Both the position numbers and the translations under genes were made by a program. From assembly GCA_013397935.1 (NCBI GenBank), contig VZRN01003185.1, positions 168,573 to 232,572 of the forward strand: 64,000 nt of DNA, given 5' to 3'. This DNA is from Dasyornis broadbenti (taxonomy: Eukaryota; Chordata; Aves; Passeriformes; Dasyornithidae). A model generated the notes under the pieces. The model made no database searches. It had not been told where the DNA came from and saw nothing but the letters and a program-made list of their open reading frames with translations. Positions 22,724 through 35,500 of the stretch are shown here, piece by piece; within the stretch, counting starts at the first letter, position 1; each line of letters opens with the position of its first letter.

Positions 22724-25700
22724 TATTTTTAATTTTTAATCTGAAAAAAAGGAGATCAGCAACTGCAAAGAAAAATATTTTTTGTTGGCTCCTCACCTAC
22801 AAGCTGAGAGCAGTGGAGTAAGTAAAAAACTGAGACCAGGGATGAATATAAAAGTGCAAATATGGCAACATATCACTTGATGCTTCCCAGAATGGGAACC
22901 AAGTAGCTAGCAGAAGCTGGAGGCAAAGAAAGGAACAGATGGAAGGTAGTCAGAGAGGAATTACCTTGTGAAAATCATATCAGGCATGAAGAATTGATAC
23001 TTCACTTGTGAGGTTTGGAAATACCAGTCACTCTGTCTCAAATCGTGCAGGCGAATTTCCACTAAGGGGATGTTCCCAGTGGCGGAGCAGCTGGAGGTCA
23101 GTGCAGGGAAGAGAGAGACACAGACACACCATCTTGTGACACCAGTCACCAGACAATGTAGAAGTGACACATGGGAAGCCAGGCCTGAGCCATCTTGTCA
23201 GATTCCCTGCTCAGCCATTCACTGAGGAGGAGCCCTGGATGGCTCCAGGGACCAGGGCATCTGGTGGTACCATTTTGGACAGATTGCTGACGAGCTTCTC
23301 AGGGGAATAGAGGAAAGCTGAGGGATTGTAACTCATCCCTACACTACTGATGGAAAGCACACACTTCTGATACCAAAGAACGGAGAAGTAAACTCTGTGA
23401 AATGGAAGCATTAAGCATGGGAGAACGCTCTAAGGCATCTCCTCCTCTTCAAACTGCTGGAGAAACAACTAACAAGAATAAGCAGTGATAGAAAGCAGTG
23501 ACAAAGTTATGATTATTGAATGACACACACTTAAGAAGGTATTCCAACTAGGCATTTCAGATGCTCATTTATATGCTAAGAGTGTAGACTTTCTACATAT
23601 ATATGCTTGTCTTTAAGAAATAGCATAATGTGCTGTCTCAGCAGTTGAACCTTGTAGATCTTTATTTTTTAATCACTTAGAGAATTTTGACCTGTAATTT
23701 ATCAGATAAGCAAGCTGAAGAGAACTGTTTTATTTATGTTATCTCCTCAACACAGTTTGCAGACCTTTTGGCTATATTAGGACTATGTAATGTGGGAACA
23801 TTTCAGATTTCCTGGACTCAAGCATTAACACCAGCCATACTGCCTCGATCCTTGGGGATGAAAAGGGGGTTATATGTGATGTTGACATCATGCCACGGAT
23901 GAAGGAAAACCTTTCTACAGCACATAAACATAGACATTGCCTTAATTTTATTCTGCTTTTAGACATAAGGCTCTGAATCAACACAGGTGATACTGCTGCT
24001 GTTTGTGCACAATAACAATACACTCAGACTTGGTTTCAGTGGAGCACGTTTGTGTTTACAGCCTTCCCCATGCCAATACTCTAGGAAGGTATATTCAGAA
24101 ATTACATTGAACATATATTTACTTTAACAATATACATATTTCTTCCAGATATCCTGCTTGAAACTGCATATATAGTAAATTTCAGTAGAGAATAGTTTCC
24201 GTATTTCATTGGCAGATTCCAAATTTAATCTTCCTGATACGTGGATTTAGTTCAGGGATCTGCCAAGCAACCATACATCAGGATTTTATTTCCATATATT
24301 ATAGTCCATTTTAAGCCTCAAATAATCCCTATTATTAAAAGACTGAATTTCTGACAATATGTCTCTGATTCTACTTGTTCCTTGGGCTTCTTCAAGGCGG
24401 TGAAGTATAGGTCAATAAAAAGGTTCATATAATGACGTTGATCACTATTTAGAAGATCAGTAAGTCTAATTCTTAAGAAATCTAAAATGATCCATTATCC
24501 AGTTGAATAATTTTTCCTGCATCAAACTAAGGAGACTTTTCTTTCTAAATTATTATTATTTTACTCCCAGTATCTTCAAAGACATGGAGGAGCAGATCTG
24601 GTCTGTTAATTCCCTTTAAGCAGAAAACAGCCTTGTGCAACAGATAACACTCCTGTAAATTTTAATTGATTTAGTCTGCTGTACTACTAGAAGACTAACA
24701 CCATTATACAGATACTTTGAGCAATCAATCAGCCAGTGCTCCAAGGGAGCAAGAGCTGAGCTTTGGAACCTTTCCCCAGCAGGATCACAGCTTCTGCGCT
24801 TCTGAATGAAAGAAGGTTTCTTACTGCTTCCCTTGAACAAAACTTAAAAATAAAAATAAAATATAGAATACAAAATGAAAATCAAAATCCATTCCACCTG
24901 GAGGAAAAGGAGGAGAAAAAGCCAGCAGATCATTCAGTGAGGTTCTCTCACCTGTTTTTGCTCTGAACAATGTAATCAATCTCCGCATTACCATAGTCAC
25001 TTTACATTTTCCCATTTAACTGATTTTCAGATGGAATCATTGTCACATAAAGACACTAAACAGAATTACTGTGTCTTTTCTGCTAGCTACTGCATTACAT
25101 TTATAGTACAATATCTGGTGTTCATTTTCTTTTTCCTTTCCACATCCTTATTTTAGCTTGTCTCAGACCAGTGTCATCCCTGTTTCTAATTACACTCAAG
25201 ACTTTGCATGTACTTGAGGATGGATTTTCATTATTTATCAGTAGTTTATCTCCTAAGTGCTCATAATATACAAGGTAGCTGCACAGCACATTGTTTATGG
25301 GAATATACATGTAGGAATATAATAACACTCTTTGAAGTCTTTTCTCCATGTTGTATTCCAGATCTAACTCTCCATGACATCTTTGCTGCATTAGTCTGAA
25401 TTCAGAACACAAAATAGATAGGACTACTATTACCACAGTTTTTGAGACATTCCTCTTATTTCATGAATAACAGTTGAAATAGTTGGGCTTAGAATGGCAT
25501 TTATAAAGTAACTAGCAGCTTTTACAGTGATTTGGCTTATTCTGCTTTGTTAGCAAAACAGAAAACTGCAAGGATTAAATATCAGCATGTCAAAAATTTC
25601 ACTTGCCAAACCATGAAGCAAGCAGAAAAGCTATAAAAACAAAACTTGCTAGATTAAATAATTCTAATGCATGTTTCTAAGTTTTTCCATATACAATAAA

Positions 25701-27283
25701 CCCACAGTAAATTCTACCGTCTTCCTATGTAACACTGGTGCTCACGGCTCTTGGTACTGGGAAGTTCAGAGCACAAGGATCCCAGATTCCACACATAAGG
25801 AAACAATAACCTTCATGCCCTGGACTCTCTAACTGCACTAGGACCCTAAACAAGCCTCTATTTTACAATCCCCAAGTAGGAGTGTAACACCATGTCACCA
25901 CCTTTTCCTACCACTCCTGCAAACTGATACTCTATCCATGCATTTAACTTCCTGCCACATCCTTGTTACTGATAGCTGTAATCATGTCTGGGAAGGTATG
26001 TAATCCCACAGCCAGAAGTCAGCACCTCTAGACAGTCAGTTATTACTCTGAGATTGCTGAGTGTCAGAGATTTAGATTTAAGAACTCCACAGAGGCAATT
26101 GTTAATCACTGATATCTCTATTATCTAAGGGACATAGACTGCAACTAAGGTGAGCTTCTCCACATAGACAGTGGAATCATATGGATGTGTTTCCTGTAAT
26201 AACATTTCAAGGCTTACATGCACTAGGAAATTTGTAGACTGGCGGTGGCTGAAGCATTATCTTTTATAAACGATTTAAAAATCAGTGGTGCCATATGTTT
26301 TTCTCATTTCCTAGAATTTCATAATCTAATCAGGATACTGTTCCTGAAAATCAAGACCTGTCCAACCCAGAATATTGAAACTATTAGTTTGCAAGTGTTT
26401 TTTCAGTGAAATATATTTGTATACATCAATTTTTTTCCCAGAGACTGGAGAGCTTGAATTTTTTTGTCCTGGAAGAAAAAAAAAAAAAAGAAGAAGAGAT
26501 TGTGTTTACTCATTGCCTATTTGCCAGTAAACCCTAAAATTTTTTTAAAGCATTAGTGAATTCCAGAAGAATTTGATAGAGGGCCTGAAGTCCAGCATTT
26601 TTGTATATATCTTTGGGAACCGATGACTAACAACCATTTCAACAAAGAAGAAGGGAAAGCTTAGCTGTGTTTGGCCATGGTTAGCAAATCAGCTGGGGAA
26701 TCAGTAACCTAACATCACAGATGGTAGGGGAAGGAAGTGGAAGTGTCCAGAGAATGTCTGCACTATACATGAGTAAAATGCCTGTTGATAGTATTGGGTT
26801 AGAACTGTGACTATATTATTGATTAAAGGTTTTTCTGGGCCAAATAAGAAATAATTCGAATCTCTAGCCAATCTAATGAACTAGTGTCATTTATTCCTTC
26901 TATATATCTAATTCTGAATTAGAAATTAAAATGTTTACCTCTATTATTTGCTTTAATTTTGCCATTACATTTAGTGTTTAGTAACTGTGAAACATCTAGA
27001 AATAGTGACGTGAAAGCAAGAGTATTATTTGAGAATGGGCAGATCTGGTTTTACAAATCTAGATAGATTACAAGGTTTCCTTAAAGGACTTTGTTATTCA
27101 CAAAACTGCTGGAGTCTAGCAGGAAGAGAAATAAAAATTATGTTGAGAAGCCACAATTCAAGTTAAAGGTTTTAATTTTTTTTAAATTAGTAATAGGGGT
27201 TGGTACTGAAATAACATTTTGTCTTGTATGAAATACAAAACCACTCCGACTAGAAAAGGTTCACAGAGCTTTATTAGGCATTG
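22724..27283. other. Unique non-coding DNA
   Basis: No gene is recognised. A GC-richer patch (about 22900-23430) contrasts with its surroundings and might be an old retroelement or a transcript, but no diagnostic motif is visible. An A-rich run is at about 26475-26490. Another moderately GC-rich patch is at about 25730-26060. Confidence 0.4.
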
Positions 27284-27297
27284 ATGCCACCTACTGG
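27284..27297 (-). promoter_or_regulatory. CTCF-like binding site
   Basis: The minus strand reads CCAGTAGGTGGCAT, matching the CTCF core CCASYAGRKGGCRS at 13 of 14 positions; only the last base differs. It lies in unique sequence outside the recognised transposons. A match to a 14-base degenerate motif can occur by chance, and occupancy is not shown. Confidence 0.35.
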
Positions 27298-28181
27298 AAA
27301 CCAATAAAGGCAGAAACCCCAAATCTGAGTAACATTCAAATACCCCAAAGAAAACGAGTGAATTGCTGTCATATATAATCACTAAATACATAAGCCTGGT
27401 GTCAAACATGCGGCCAAGCTCACTGAAAAAATTAAATTCATGGTGCTGTGTAGGTTAGAAACTTAAGAGAGTGCTTGCAATTGCATATACCAAAACAAAG
27501 AAATCTGTCCATTCTGAACTTTGAACTTAAAGCTAAAACCCAGAAATATTCATCTGTGCTTACAGAATTATGAAGTTTTTAAGAGGTTTTTTCGTGCAAG
27601 GGACAGTCACAGAAAATATGTGACCATAGGAGATATTTCCCTATAGCTTTAAGGCAAAGAAAGTTTCTTTGTTGAGAGTTGGAATAGGCCTTACAATCAC
27701 ATTTGAATACATAACAACATCTTTCTTTTATAACTTAAAAAATCATAGATCTGACGACTGTAAAATTAAGTCACTATATTACATCGTAACAAGAATAAGG
27801 AGAGTTTCCAGCCCATCCCTAAGCAGAAATTAGATCAAAATACAAATTCCCTTGGATATTATTTATTGATTTGAATGGGAGCTAGTATAGCCACCGAACA
27901 ATCTATGTTCTAAAGCAAAAAGTTTAACATTCACACTCAGGCAATTAATACCTTTTGGGTTTTTTCCTCTCACACACAGAGCATTCTGGGCATATAGACT
28001 TTGTGTCAGTTCAAAGTTTCTGAGACATCAAGACACTCCAGACATCCTCACACTTTCTATTATATTATGATCCTAATATTATATCCCAGTAATCAGTGCC
28101 ATTCACAACCCACCTACAGATATGAGAACAATTTTTAATGACAAGAAAAATGTAAAAGAACAAATTATTATGGAAAAAAAT
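27298..28181. other. Unique AT-rich non-coding DNA
   Basis: Nothing is recognised between the CTCF-like site and the 3' end of the large CR1 copy. Confidence 0.45.
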
Positions 28182-29460
28182 GATCACAGAATCACAGACT
28201 CATAGAATCATAGAATATGCTGATTTGGAAGGGACACATTGGGATCATCAAGTCCAATCCTGGCCCTGTATAAGACATTCCAAGAGTCCCACCAGGTGCC
28301 AGAGGGCATTGTCCAAATGCTTCTTGAACTCTGTCAGGCTGGTGATCATTTCCCTGAGGAGCCTGTTCCAATGCCCAACCACCTTCTGAGTGAAAAACCT
28401 TTTCTTGATATCTAACCTAAACCTTTCCTGACTCAGCTTCATGCCATTTCCTTGAATCCTTTCATTGGTCACGAGAGTGAAGCAGTCAATACCTGCCCCT
28501 TTTCTTCCCCTCACAACAAAGTTGCAGATTTGTGATGAGGTCTCCCCACAGTCTTCTCCAGGCTGAACAGACCAAGTGACCTCAGCCACTCATATGGCTT
28601 CCCCTCAAGGCTTCAGCATCCTCATAGCCCCGCTGTGGACACTCTCTGTTAGTTAATGTCATTTTTACACTGTGGCACCCAAAACTGTCCCCAGCACTCA
28701 AGGCGCACACCAGTGCAGAGCAGAGCAGGACAATCCCCTCCCTTGCCTGGCTGGCGATGCTGGGCCTGATGCACCCCAAGACAGGATTGGCCCTCCTGGG
28801 TGCCAGGGCACTGCTGACTCATATTCAACTTTCCACTGATCGGGACCCCAGGTCCCTTTCCACAGAGCTGCTTTCCAGCCTCTGGTTCCTTGGTGTAGAC
28901 ACACAGCCTGGGTTGCCTCATCCCAGGTGCAGGCTCTGGCACTTGCGCTTGTTAAACTTCATGCAGTTGGTGATTGCCCAGCTCTCTTATTTGTCCAGGT
29001 CTTTCTGCAGGGTTTTTCTGCCCTTGAGGGAGTCAACAGCTTTTCCTAGTTTAGTGTTACTGGTAAACTTACTTAGTACCCCTTGAAGTCCCACATCCAA
29101 GCCATCAGTGAAGATGCTGAAGACAACTGGGCCAAGGATGGAGCCGTGCAGAACCCCACCAGTGACTAGATGCCAGCCTGATGTTGCTCCATTCCCTATA
29201 ACCCTTTGGGCCAACCTGTGAGCCAGTTGCTCACCCACTTTTTAACACCATTATCCAACTGAGTGCTGGGTATTTTGTCCAGAAGGATACCGTGAGAGAC
29301 AGCATCAAAAGCTTTGCTGAAGTCCAAAATTATTAGATCTACTGGCTTTCCTAGATCAGGTGCATGGGTTACCCTGCTGTAGAAGGAAATCAGGTTTGAC
29401 AAGCAGGACTTTCCCATTGTGAAGTCATGTGGATTTTGGACATTCTTAAAGGAAATCAAT
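28182..29460 (-). mobile_element. CR1 LINE, 5'-truncated, about 1.3 kb
   Basis: This is the largest transposon in the window. Its 3' end is at 28182, where the minus strand ends in ATTCTATGATTCTATGAGTC-type octamer repeats typical of CR1. The sequence then follows the CR1 consensus through the C-terminal part of ORF2 and the reverse-transcriptase region, and is lost at about 29430-29460. The 5' UTR, ORF1, endonuclease and N-terminal RT are absent, the usual result of incomplete reverse transcription. Numerous substitutions and frame breaks mark it as an old, immobile copy. Confidence 0.95.
28250..29459 (-). pseudogene. CR1 ORF2 (reverse transcriptase) remnant
   Basis: From 29459 downward the minus strand encodes an RT piece with LDFSKAFDAVSHGILLDKI (about 29270-29326), the conserved block carrying the first catalytic Asp. 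The reading then shifts frame at about 29200-29240. The next segment has GVLHGSILGP where active elements have GVPQGS.LGP, and FTSNTKL (about 29047-29067) where the catalytic FADD should be. The downstream C-terminal region is broken into several frames, with the tail (about 28249-28589) still showing W..QPGEDCGETSS and FFTQKVVGHWNRLLREM. Both catalytic Asp residues of FADD are gone, so the enzyme is dead. Confidence 0.9.
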
Positions 29461-32400
29461 TTGAAGTCATTGCTGTTTCTAAAATAATGTTTTCCGGTGT
29501 TGTTTATTGCACTCTTTTCAACAAAAATAAAACTTAAAAGGTCATGCTGGTTCTTAGTGTCTCAACTACTCTAATCTCCCCAAACTGTTACAGATAACAT
29601 ACAGATGCAATACTCTAGACAGAAATAGAAATGGCAGAAAAAAGAAAGGGCTTAGATAGTGTAAACTTGCCATAATAACTCATCAGAGACATAAAATTAT
29701 AAAGAGGAAATGTAATAAACATGACAAGAAGAAATTCTGCATCAGATGCTAAGTCAATGAAGAGTTAAATCTGTTTTAATATTGCCCTAGAACTCAAAAT
29801 TAAATAAAAGAGTATATTCACTGTATGCCAATTCCTTACCAACCGCATACAGAGAATTCCTGTCTGAAAAGACTTTATTAATTTGATACAATATAAATTT
29901 CAAGAAATAAAATCCTATCCCAAAGAGAACTCTTGTTCCCTTAGTCTCATAAAATTTCAGCATTTTTGCAGTGCCATTGGCAAAGGTAGCAGTAAAATGC
30001 AGGGAAAGATTTTAAAATTGATAGTATCCTGCTAAGCTATAAGCACATTCTAGTGGTTATTGCACAGGAAAAAAGCCTTATGAAAGGTTGCACAAGACAG
30101 ATATATGCTGAACCAAAAGTGTAAAAATGAGTAAATCTAGTCCTAAAACTATGTAGGATATACTTTACAATTACTAACTGATCTCATATATGCAGTGACA
30201 GTGCATTCTTTTCAGCGTAAGAGATCATGTATCCAATTTCCATAATCTCAGCATAGTTACGGCAGCTTTGAAAGAGCTTTAAAGCAAGTGCAGAGCTGAA
30301 GTCCTTTTCTCTCCAATGCTGTATGTTCTGCATCAGTTCTCACTGATCTCAGAAGAAATTTTTGAAATGAGTACAGCAAAGTCCAGTCCTATGTCTCCTT
30401 ATATTATGTTTTGAAGTGATACAGACAAGTAGAATAAGTCTGACAAAGTACAGGTTCAACTGAACATAGACGATGCTTTGAGGCCATAAGATCCCTGAAG
30501 TTGGGAAATCCAAGCAGACAAACAGATCTGCAAAAGGAAAAGGGACAGGAAAATTTAAACAAATAAAAGTATGCAACTGTTGGAGCAGAAGAAAAATTGG
30601 CAACTCCTTTCCCTCAAGCCGCAGACACTACGCTTAAAACTTTGACTTCCCCCCCACAAGAACTTTCATATCCTTGAATTTTATAAACCATATATAAGAC
30701 TTAACACCAAAGTCGTAACAGACCTTACCTTAGCTACTTGGACAAAATCACTACTAAAATAATTAAAATAATTAAGTTACTCATATTTCACTGTGGAACT
30801 TTAAAATTAAACCCGGTGATAATTAATGAGCTGGTAACTACTGTGTTTAGGTAGACTGTGGTCTGAGGTTCCAGGCTTCTCTGAGATGAGCAGAGCACAA
30901 ACAGGAAGGTGAACAGGCAAATCCCATGAAAGGATTTGTTTTTATTGCAGTGCAAAATGAGAAAATATTTGATGTTGAAAATTGGTTATTTTTCCCTTAA
31001 GAGTAGATTATTGATAGCAACTTTCTCTTGGACATTTTATTATTAAATATTTCAACTTCAGTAGTTCTATATTCGCCATAGGACCAAAATATTTTGACTG
31101 ACTTCTCCTTTTCAATCCCCAACAACATCCACAGAGGCTTTTGTCACACAACCCTGCTTTGGTGTTACTTGCATATTGTTTTCACTGAGCTATGCTGTTC
31201 TGACAGGATGCGATTTCTAAGTCTAGCTTGCTGTCACTCTTTAATGCTCCTGCTCCCAAGAACTAGACATATGTTCAGTTATATTTAGAGTATAATTCAA
31301 CAAAATATCGAAGTGCATGTTTAAATCTATTGCTATGAGTTATGTACTTAAATGACTGAGAAGATATGGGGTTTAAAGTATTTCTCAGGTTTTATACAGT
31401 CAGTATTCTTCACCTTGTATGTGAAATACCTGTTTTTTAAAAATATGTGTTTATCAGATCTTGTCCTTTCAGTTAGCACTGTTGAAGAGAAAGTGCGAAG
31501 AGGAAATACTAGCTGACATACTGTCAAATCACAGCCAAAACCTGGGTTTTTTAATCTCCAAGAAATCAACACACACATACTGAATCACAACCATAAAAAG
31601 AAGGGATATATGAACTAATTAAGTTTAAGTCATGATAACAATTAATTGTATTTTACTCACATCTATAGGCACCATGATTTATCTTTCATCTTGATACATA
31701 TAACAAGGAAGGAAAGAAGTTGTGTCTGATCTCATAATCTTAACAGTTTAAACAGGTCCCTATGAGAAATAATTGGAAGCATGTGTGAATTTATAGAAAA
31801 CAAAATTCTTCTCACTGGCTTTGTCTGATTTGAATAGAAATGCAGCTCTGAAAAGACATACAGAGCCAAATTCAGCAAAGGTCTCTATGCCTCCACCAGA
31901 ATCAATACCAGCTTGGGTAACTGGGCTCTCTACACTGCACACAGTAATAATGAGGTGTCTTTGACACTAAACATGGAGATATCCATTGGCAGAAGCTGCA
32001 GCTCATAGAAAAATGTGCAGAAGAAAACAGGAGTGTGAAATACTATCAATTTTTTCCAGAGTTTAAGGATTCCATCACCAGGAATCAGAACCATTCTTTT
32101 GGAAAAGTAACCAAAGAACCCACCCACCCTTAGTCTGTGACTGTCATACCACGTACTATGTGTATGGTGCTCCTCAGTCTCGTGTTGGAACTGCTTTTAC
32201 TATTCAGCAAACAATTTAATGAACAGAGTGCATAAACACATGAAAAGGCCACTTTGGTAGTGGCTGAGAAGATACTTGGCATGTGCAGTGTATATTTGCT
32301 ACAAAGGCTGCATTTTTATGCAGTGATGTTTAAAATAAGGATTAATCATTACTGAAATAAAATGCCAAGTTGAGTTTATGTTACGGTCCTAATGAACTGC

Positions 32401-32503
32401 CATGTGTTAGATTTGACACCTGTAATTACAGCCCAATTCATGAATGTAGGAGAGAAAAACACCTTTATTTTGTTTACTGCTTTCAAGATTGAGCAATCTG
32501 TTC
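29461..32503. other. Unique AT-rich non-coding DNA
   Basis: About 3 kb without a recognised gene or repeat. A 24-base segment with splice-like borders on the minus strand (29840-29863) is mentioned in the findings. A seven-C run lies near 30650. Confidence 0.4.
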
Positions 32504-32592
32504 TAGTGGAAGGTGTTGCTGCCCCTGGCAGTGGGGTTGAGTTAGATGATCATTAACGTCCCTTCCAAGTCACTATGATTCCATAATATTCC
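32504..32592 (+). mobile_element. CR1 LINE, 3' tail fragment
   Basis: TTCTAGTGGAAGGTGTTGCT, then CCCTGGCAGTGGGGTTGAG.TAGATGATC and CCCTTCCAAGTCACTATGAT follow the CR1 3' end in forward orientation. It ends in degenerate ATTC-type octamers. Under 100 bp of 3' UTR remains. It is one of only two plus-strand CR1 copies here. Confidence 0.88.
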
Positions 32593-35500
32593 ACGGCTGT
32601 TATTATCACTATCTTATGAATTAAAGACTACTGAACTGTCTCACTAATCACAAAACTATGGCTAAACCTGGTTTGTCATAGAGATATGTCCACCTTCCCA
32701 TATGTTTCCTCTGCCTATTTTCATTTAAATAAAACAAGATCTCTCCTCCATCCTATCGTTAAAAGAACCCCACAGCAATTCTTCAGTTCTCCTCTGGCAA
32801 TTCGCAATTCAACAACAGTAATGACAGATTCTCCCTACATCCTTGTCCCCTGCTTGTCATAATTTAGCAGACTTTCATCACAAAATCCTCCCTAAAATCC
32901 TCTCAGTTTTCTCTACCAGCACATTCCTCTAGTAGTACTGGCTCCCTTTCTTCCTTTTTGGTACATGGATAGATGAAGTCAAAATCATTGCAATGTCCTA
33001 CTGCTGAGTGACATCTATTCTTTTGTTAAATGTGGCTGAAGAAGGCAAAAAGGCACAGAAGTTATGAGGAGCACTGGTAAAGACACCACCACTGCACAAG
33101 CTTTAGTTTCTTCGGAGGCTGAAAAGGTGTTCACATCTGATTAGCATCTTTCTATCTCATCTTTCTGGAGATATCAACATTTGGATATTCACATTTCTCT
33201 AGGCAAAACCTATTTTTTGTTGCAAAGGTAACTGGAATCATGGTACAATTTGATTTATTCAAAATATTTTGCTGCAGTGCTTCTGGGAGTGTTATCATGT
33301 TATATTGAATTAGGTCAATGATGGGCAAATATCTTCACTGTAGTAAGAAATATCTTCTTTTTTTTTTATTTTTTTATTCCAGCAACAATCTGTTGTATGG
33401 AACAATATTTATGTATCTTACATACATGAATGTATGTTGGTAATGTATAGTCAGTTTCCATACTGTAGGGATGCACACTACAGGCAATTCAGTTTTAAAG
33501 CAAAAAAATTAACAGATTGGCTCTCTCTTCAATCCAAAGTGGTACTCAGACATGTTAGTCCAGTTAGTAACGATACCTGCTGTTCAAGTTCATCTTGCAA
33601 TGTGGTTTTGTGGAATTTTAAACCACATCTTTCTCTCATTTGAAAAGGCAATTTCCTTATCTGGAAATAAATTACTTTTTGAGGTATTTTAGTGAGAGAA
33701 AAAAGTTTCCAAGCATTTCTCATACATAAAATATATCAAGCCCATGTGAAATGCCTCAAACAGAACACTCAGCTTGTAGCAGAGGCTTTCAATTTTACCT
33801 TTTATTCTCTGTAATAGTTACAAGCCATTTTCCCCTTCTTTTCAGTATTTGAATGGCATATTTCATTTCACACATCCATTGCTTTCTGTCCAGCACTGTA
33901 ATTCAGCTAAAGGAAAAAGCTTAGTATTTGAAAATGTCAGCTGCCCAAAAGATATTTAGAAGTCTGTGAATGTTAACCTTTCTAACATTTGCTTAAAGCC
34001 ATCTGAAATTAATTTTCCTCTCTTCTTTCCCATATCTGAATAAGGAGAAAGAACTACTCTAAGATGCCTATTTAAGCAGAAATCGATACAAGGTGTATGA
34101 TCTCTGGGGAAAACAGGCCTCCTAATATATGTAAATAACTCCCATTCACATTACCATAACTGCAGAGGAACAGATTTTCTCCCAAGATTTTTATTCAGTA
34201 AATTAAATTCATGTTCACCCCTCTCAGTTCCTCTTACTTATTCTCATAAAAATTGGGTTTTATGATATTTTGTGCACACCTTTCTCATCAGTTCACTGTA
34301 CATAAAATTAAATGAACAGAGATATACAAGTAGCTTTAAATAATCTTAGTGCTCAGGATATTATTTTAACCATTGATTATGAATTCATCAAGTCAAGATT
34401 ACTGGCAAACACATAAATCCTGAAGAAACCTTTGAAATTATTATAATTTCAAATAAGACTTTACTGCTAAACCACAAAACACAACCGAACTACAGAGTAA
34501 AATGCCTCAATTTGCTGGATCATCGTTAACATGAATGTGACACTGTCTATTATTTGTCTGATTGCATCCTCTCCATACAGAGTAAAATGAAAGTGCAGAT
34601 CTGATTAAAAATAATACACCATGTAATCATTTCAAAGAACCACAACAGAGTTAAAATTGTTTGTAAAGAAAAAATAATGATCTTAAAATGATTTATGCTT
34701 GAAGCAAGTAACTTTTTTGCTATTGATACAGTTTGTTCTCTATATCACAACAAGGATTTTAAAACTTAGTTCCAAAAATAAATAGTATTTACTTGACATA
34801 AATAGTTTCCCATTTGGATAAAACAATATGAGTTTACAGAGGCAAATCTGAATTTTGTTACTTTCTTTTCTTCCCTCCGTGGTCTTGAGAACAGGAAAAG
34901 TTACACTCTCTCCTGCTGATGTGTAATCAGAGTCTCCTGCAGAAAAACTGCTCTGGGCCACATCAATGGAAAATGACCATGGCAACCAGAACCAATATTA
35001 GGAAATGTGACGCCACAACCAAGACTTACATCAAGCTCTACTTTTTCCTTTTGAAATACTTAGCTTCCCCTTTTTCTTTTAAAATCACATCTGAGCTCCA
35101 TTTAGAAACCACATCACTCATTATTCATCCACAGCATTATCTTCCCAAAACATGCATCCCACATCCAGTGTCCTACCACACATCCATCTCCTTAACCCAG
35201 GACAGATCTATCCCAAGCCTACCCCAGGAGACAGCAAAGTTTCCCTTTTGCACAGCAGAGCACTGCCCTTCCTGTCAGGAATTCCCTGTATTCTTGACAG
35301 AAGATTTGGCACAAGGAACATCTGTACCTACATGTAGGATCTTATCTTGTGCTACTATTCTGAGAAGAATAATATCAACTGCAAGGCTTTAAATCAAGAA
35401 TAGCAGCATTCATGGTCCTTCCCTAGGAGCCAATACACATTCTTCAGCATTAACATCCACTTTCCAAGAACCTGACTACTGAGAAAATGCTCCCCACTGT

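Noticed and set aside
28987..29459. Reverse-transcriptase-like peptides as a host gene
   Set aside because: They follow the CR1 ORF2 consensus, are in two frames, lack the FADD residues and end in CR1 3' sequence.
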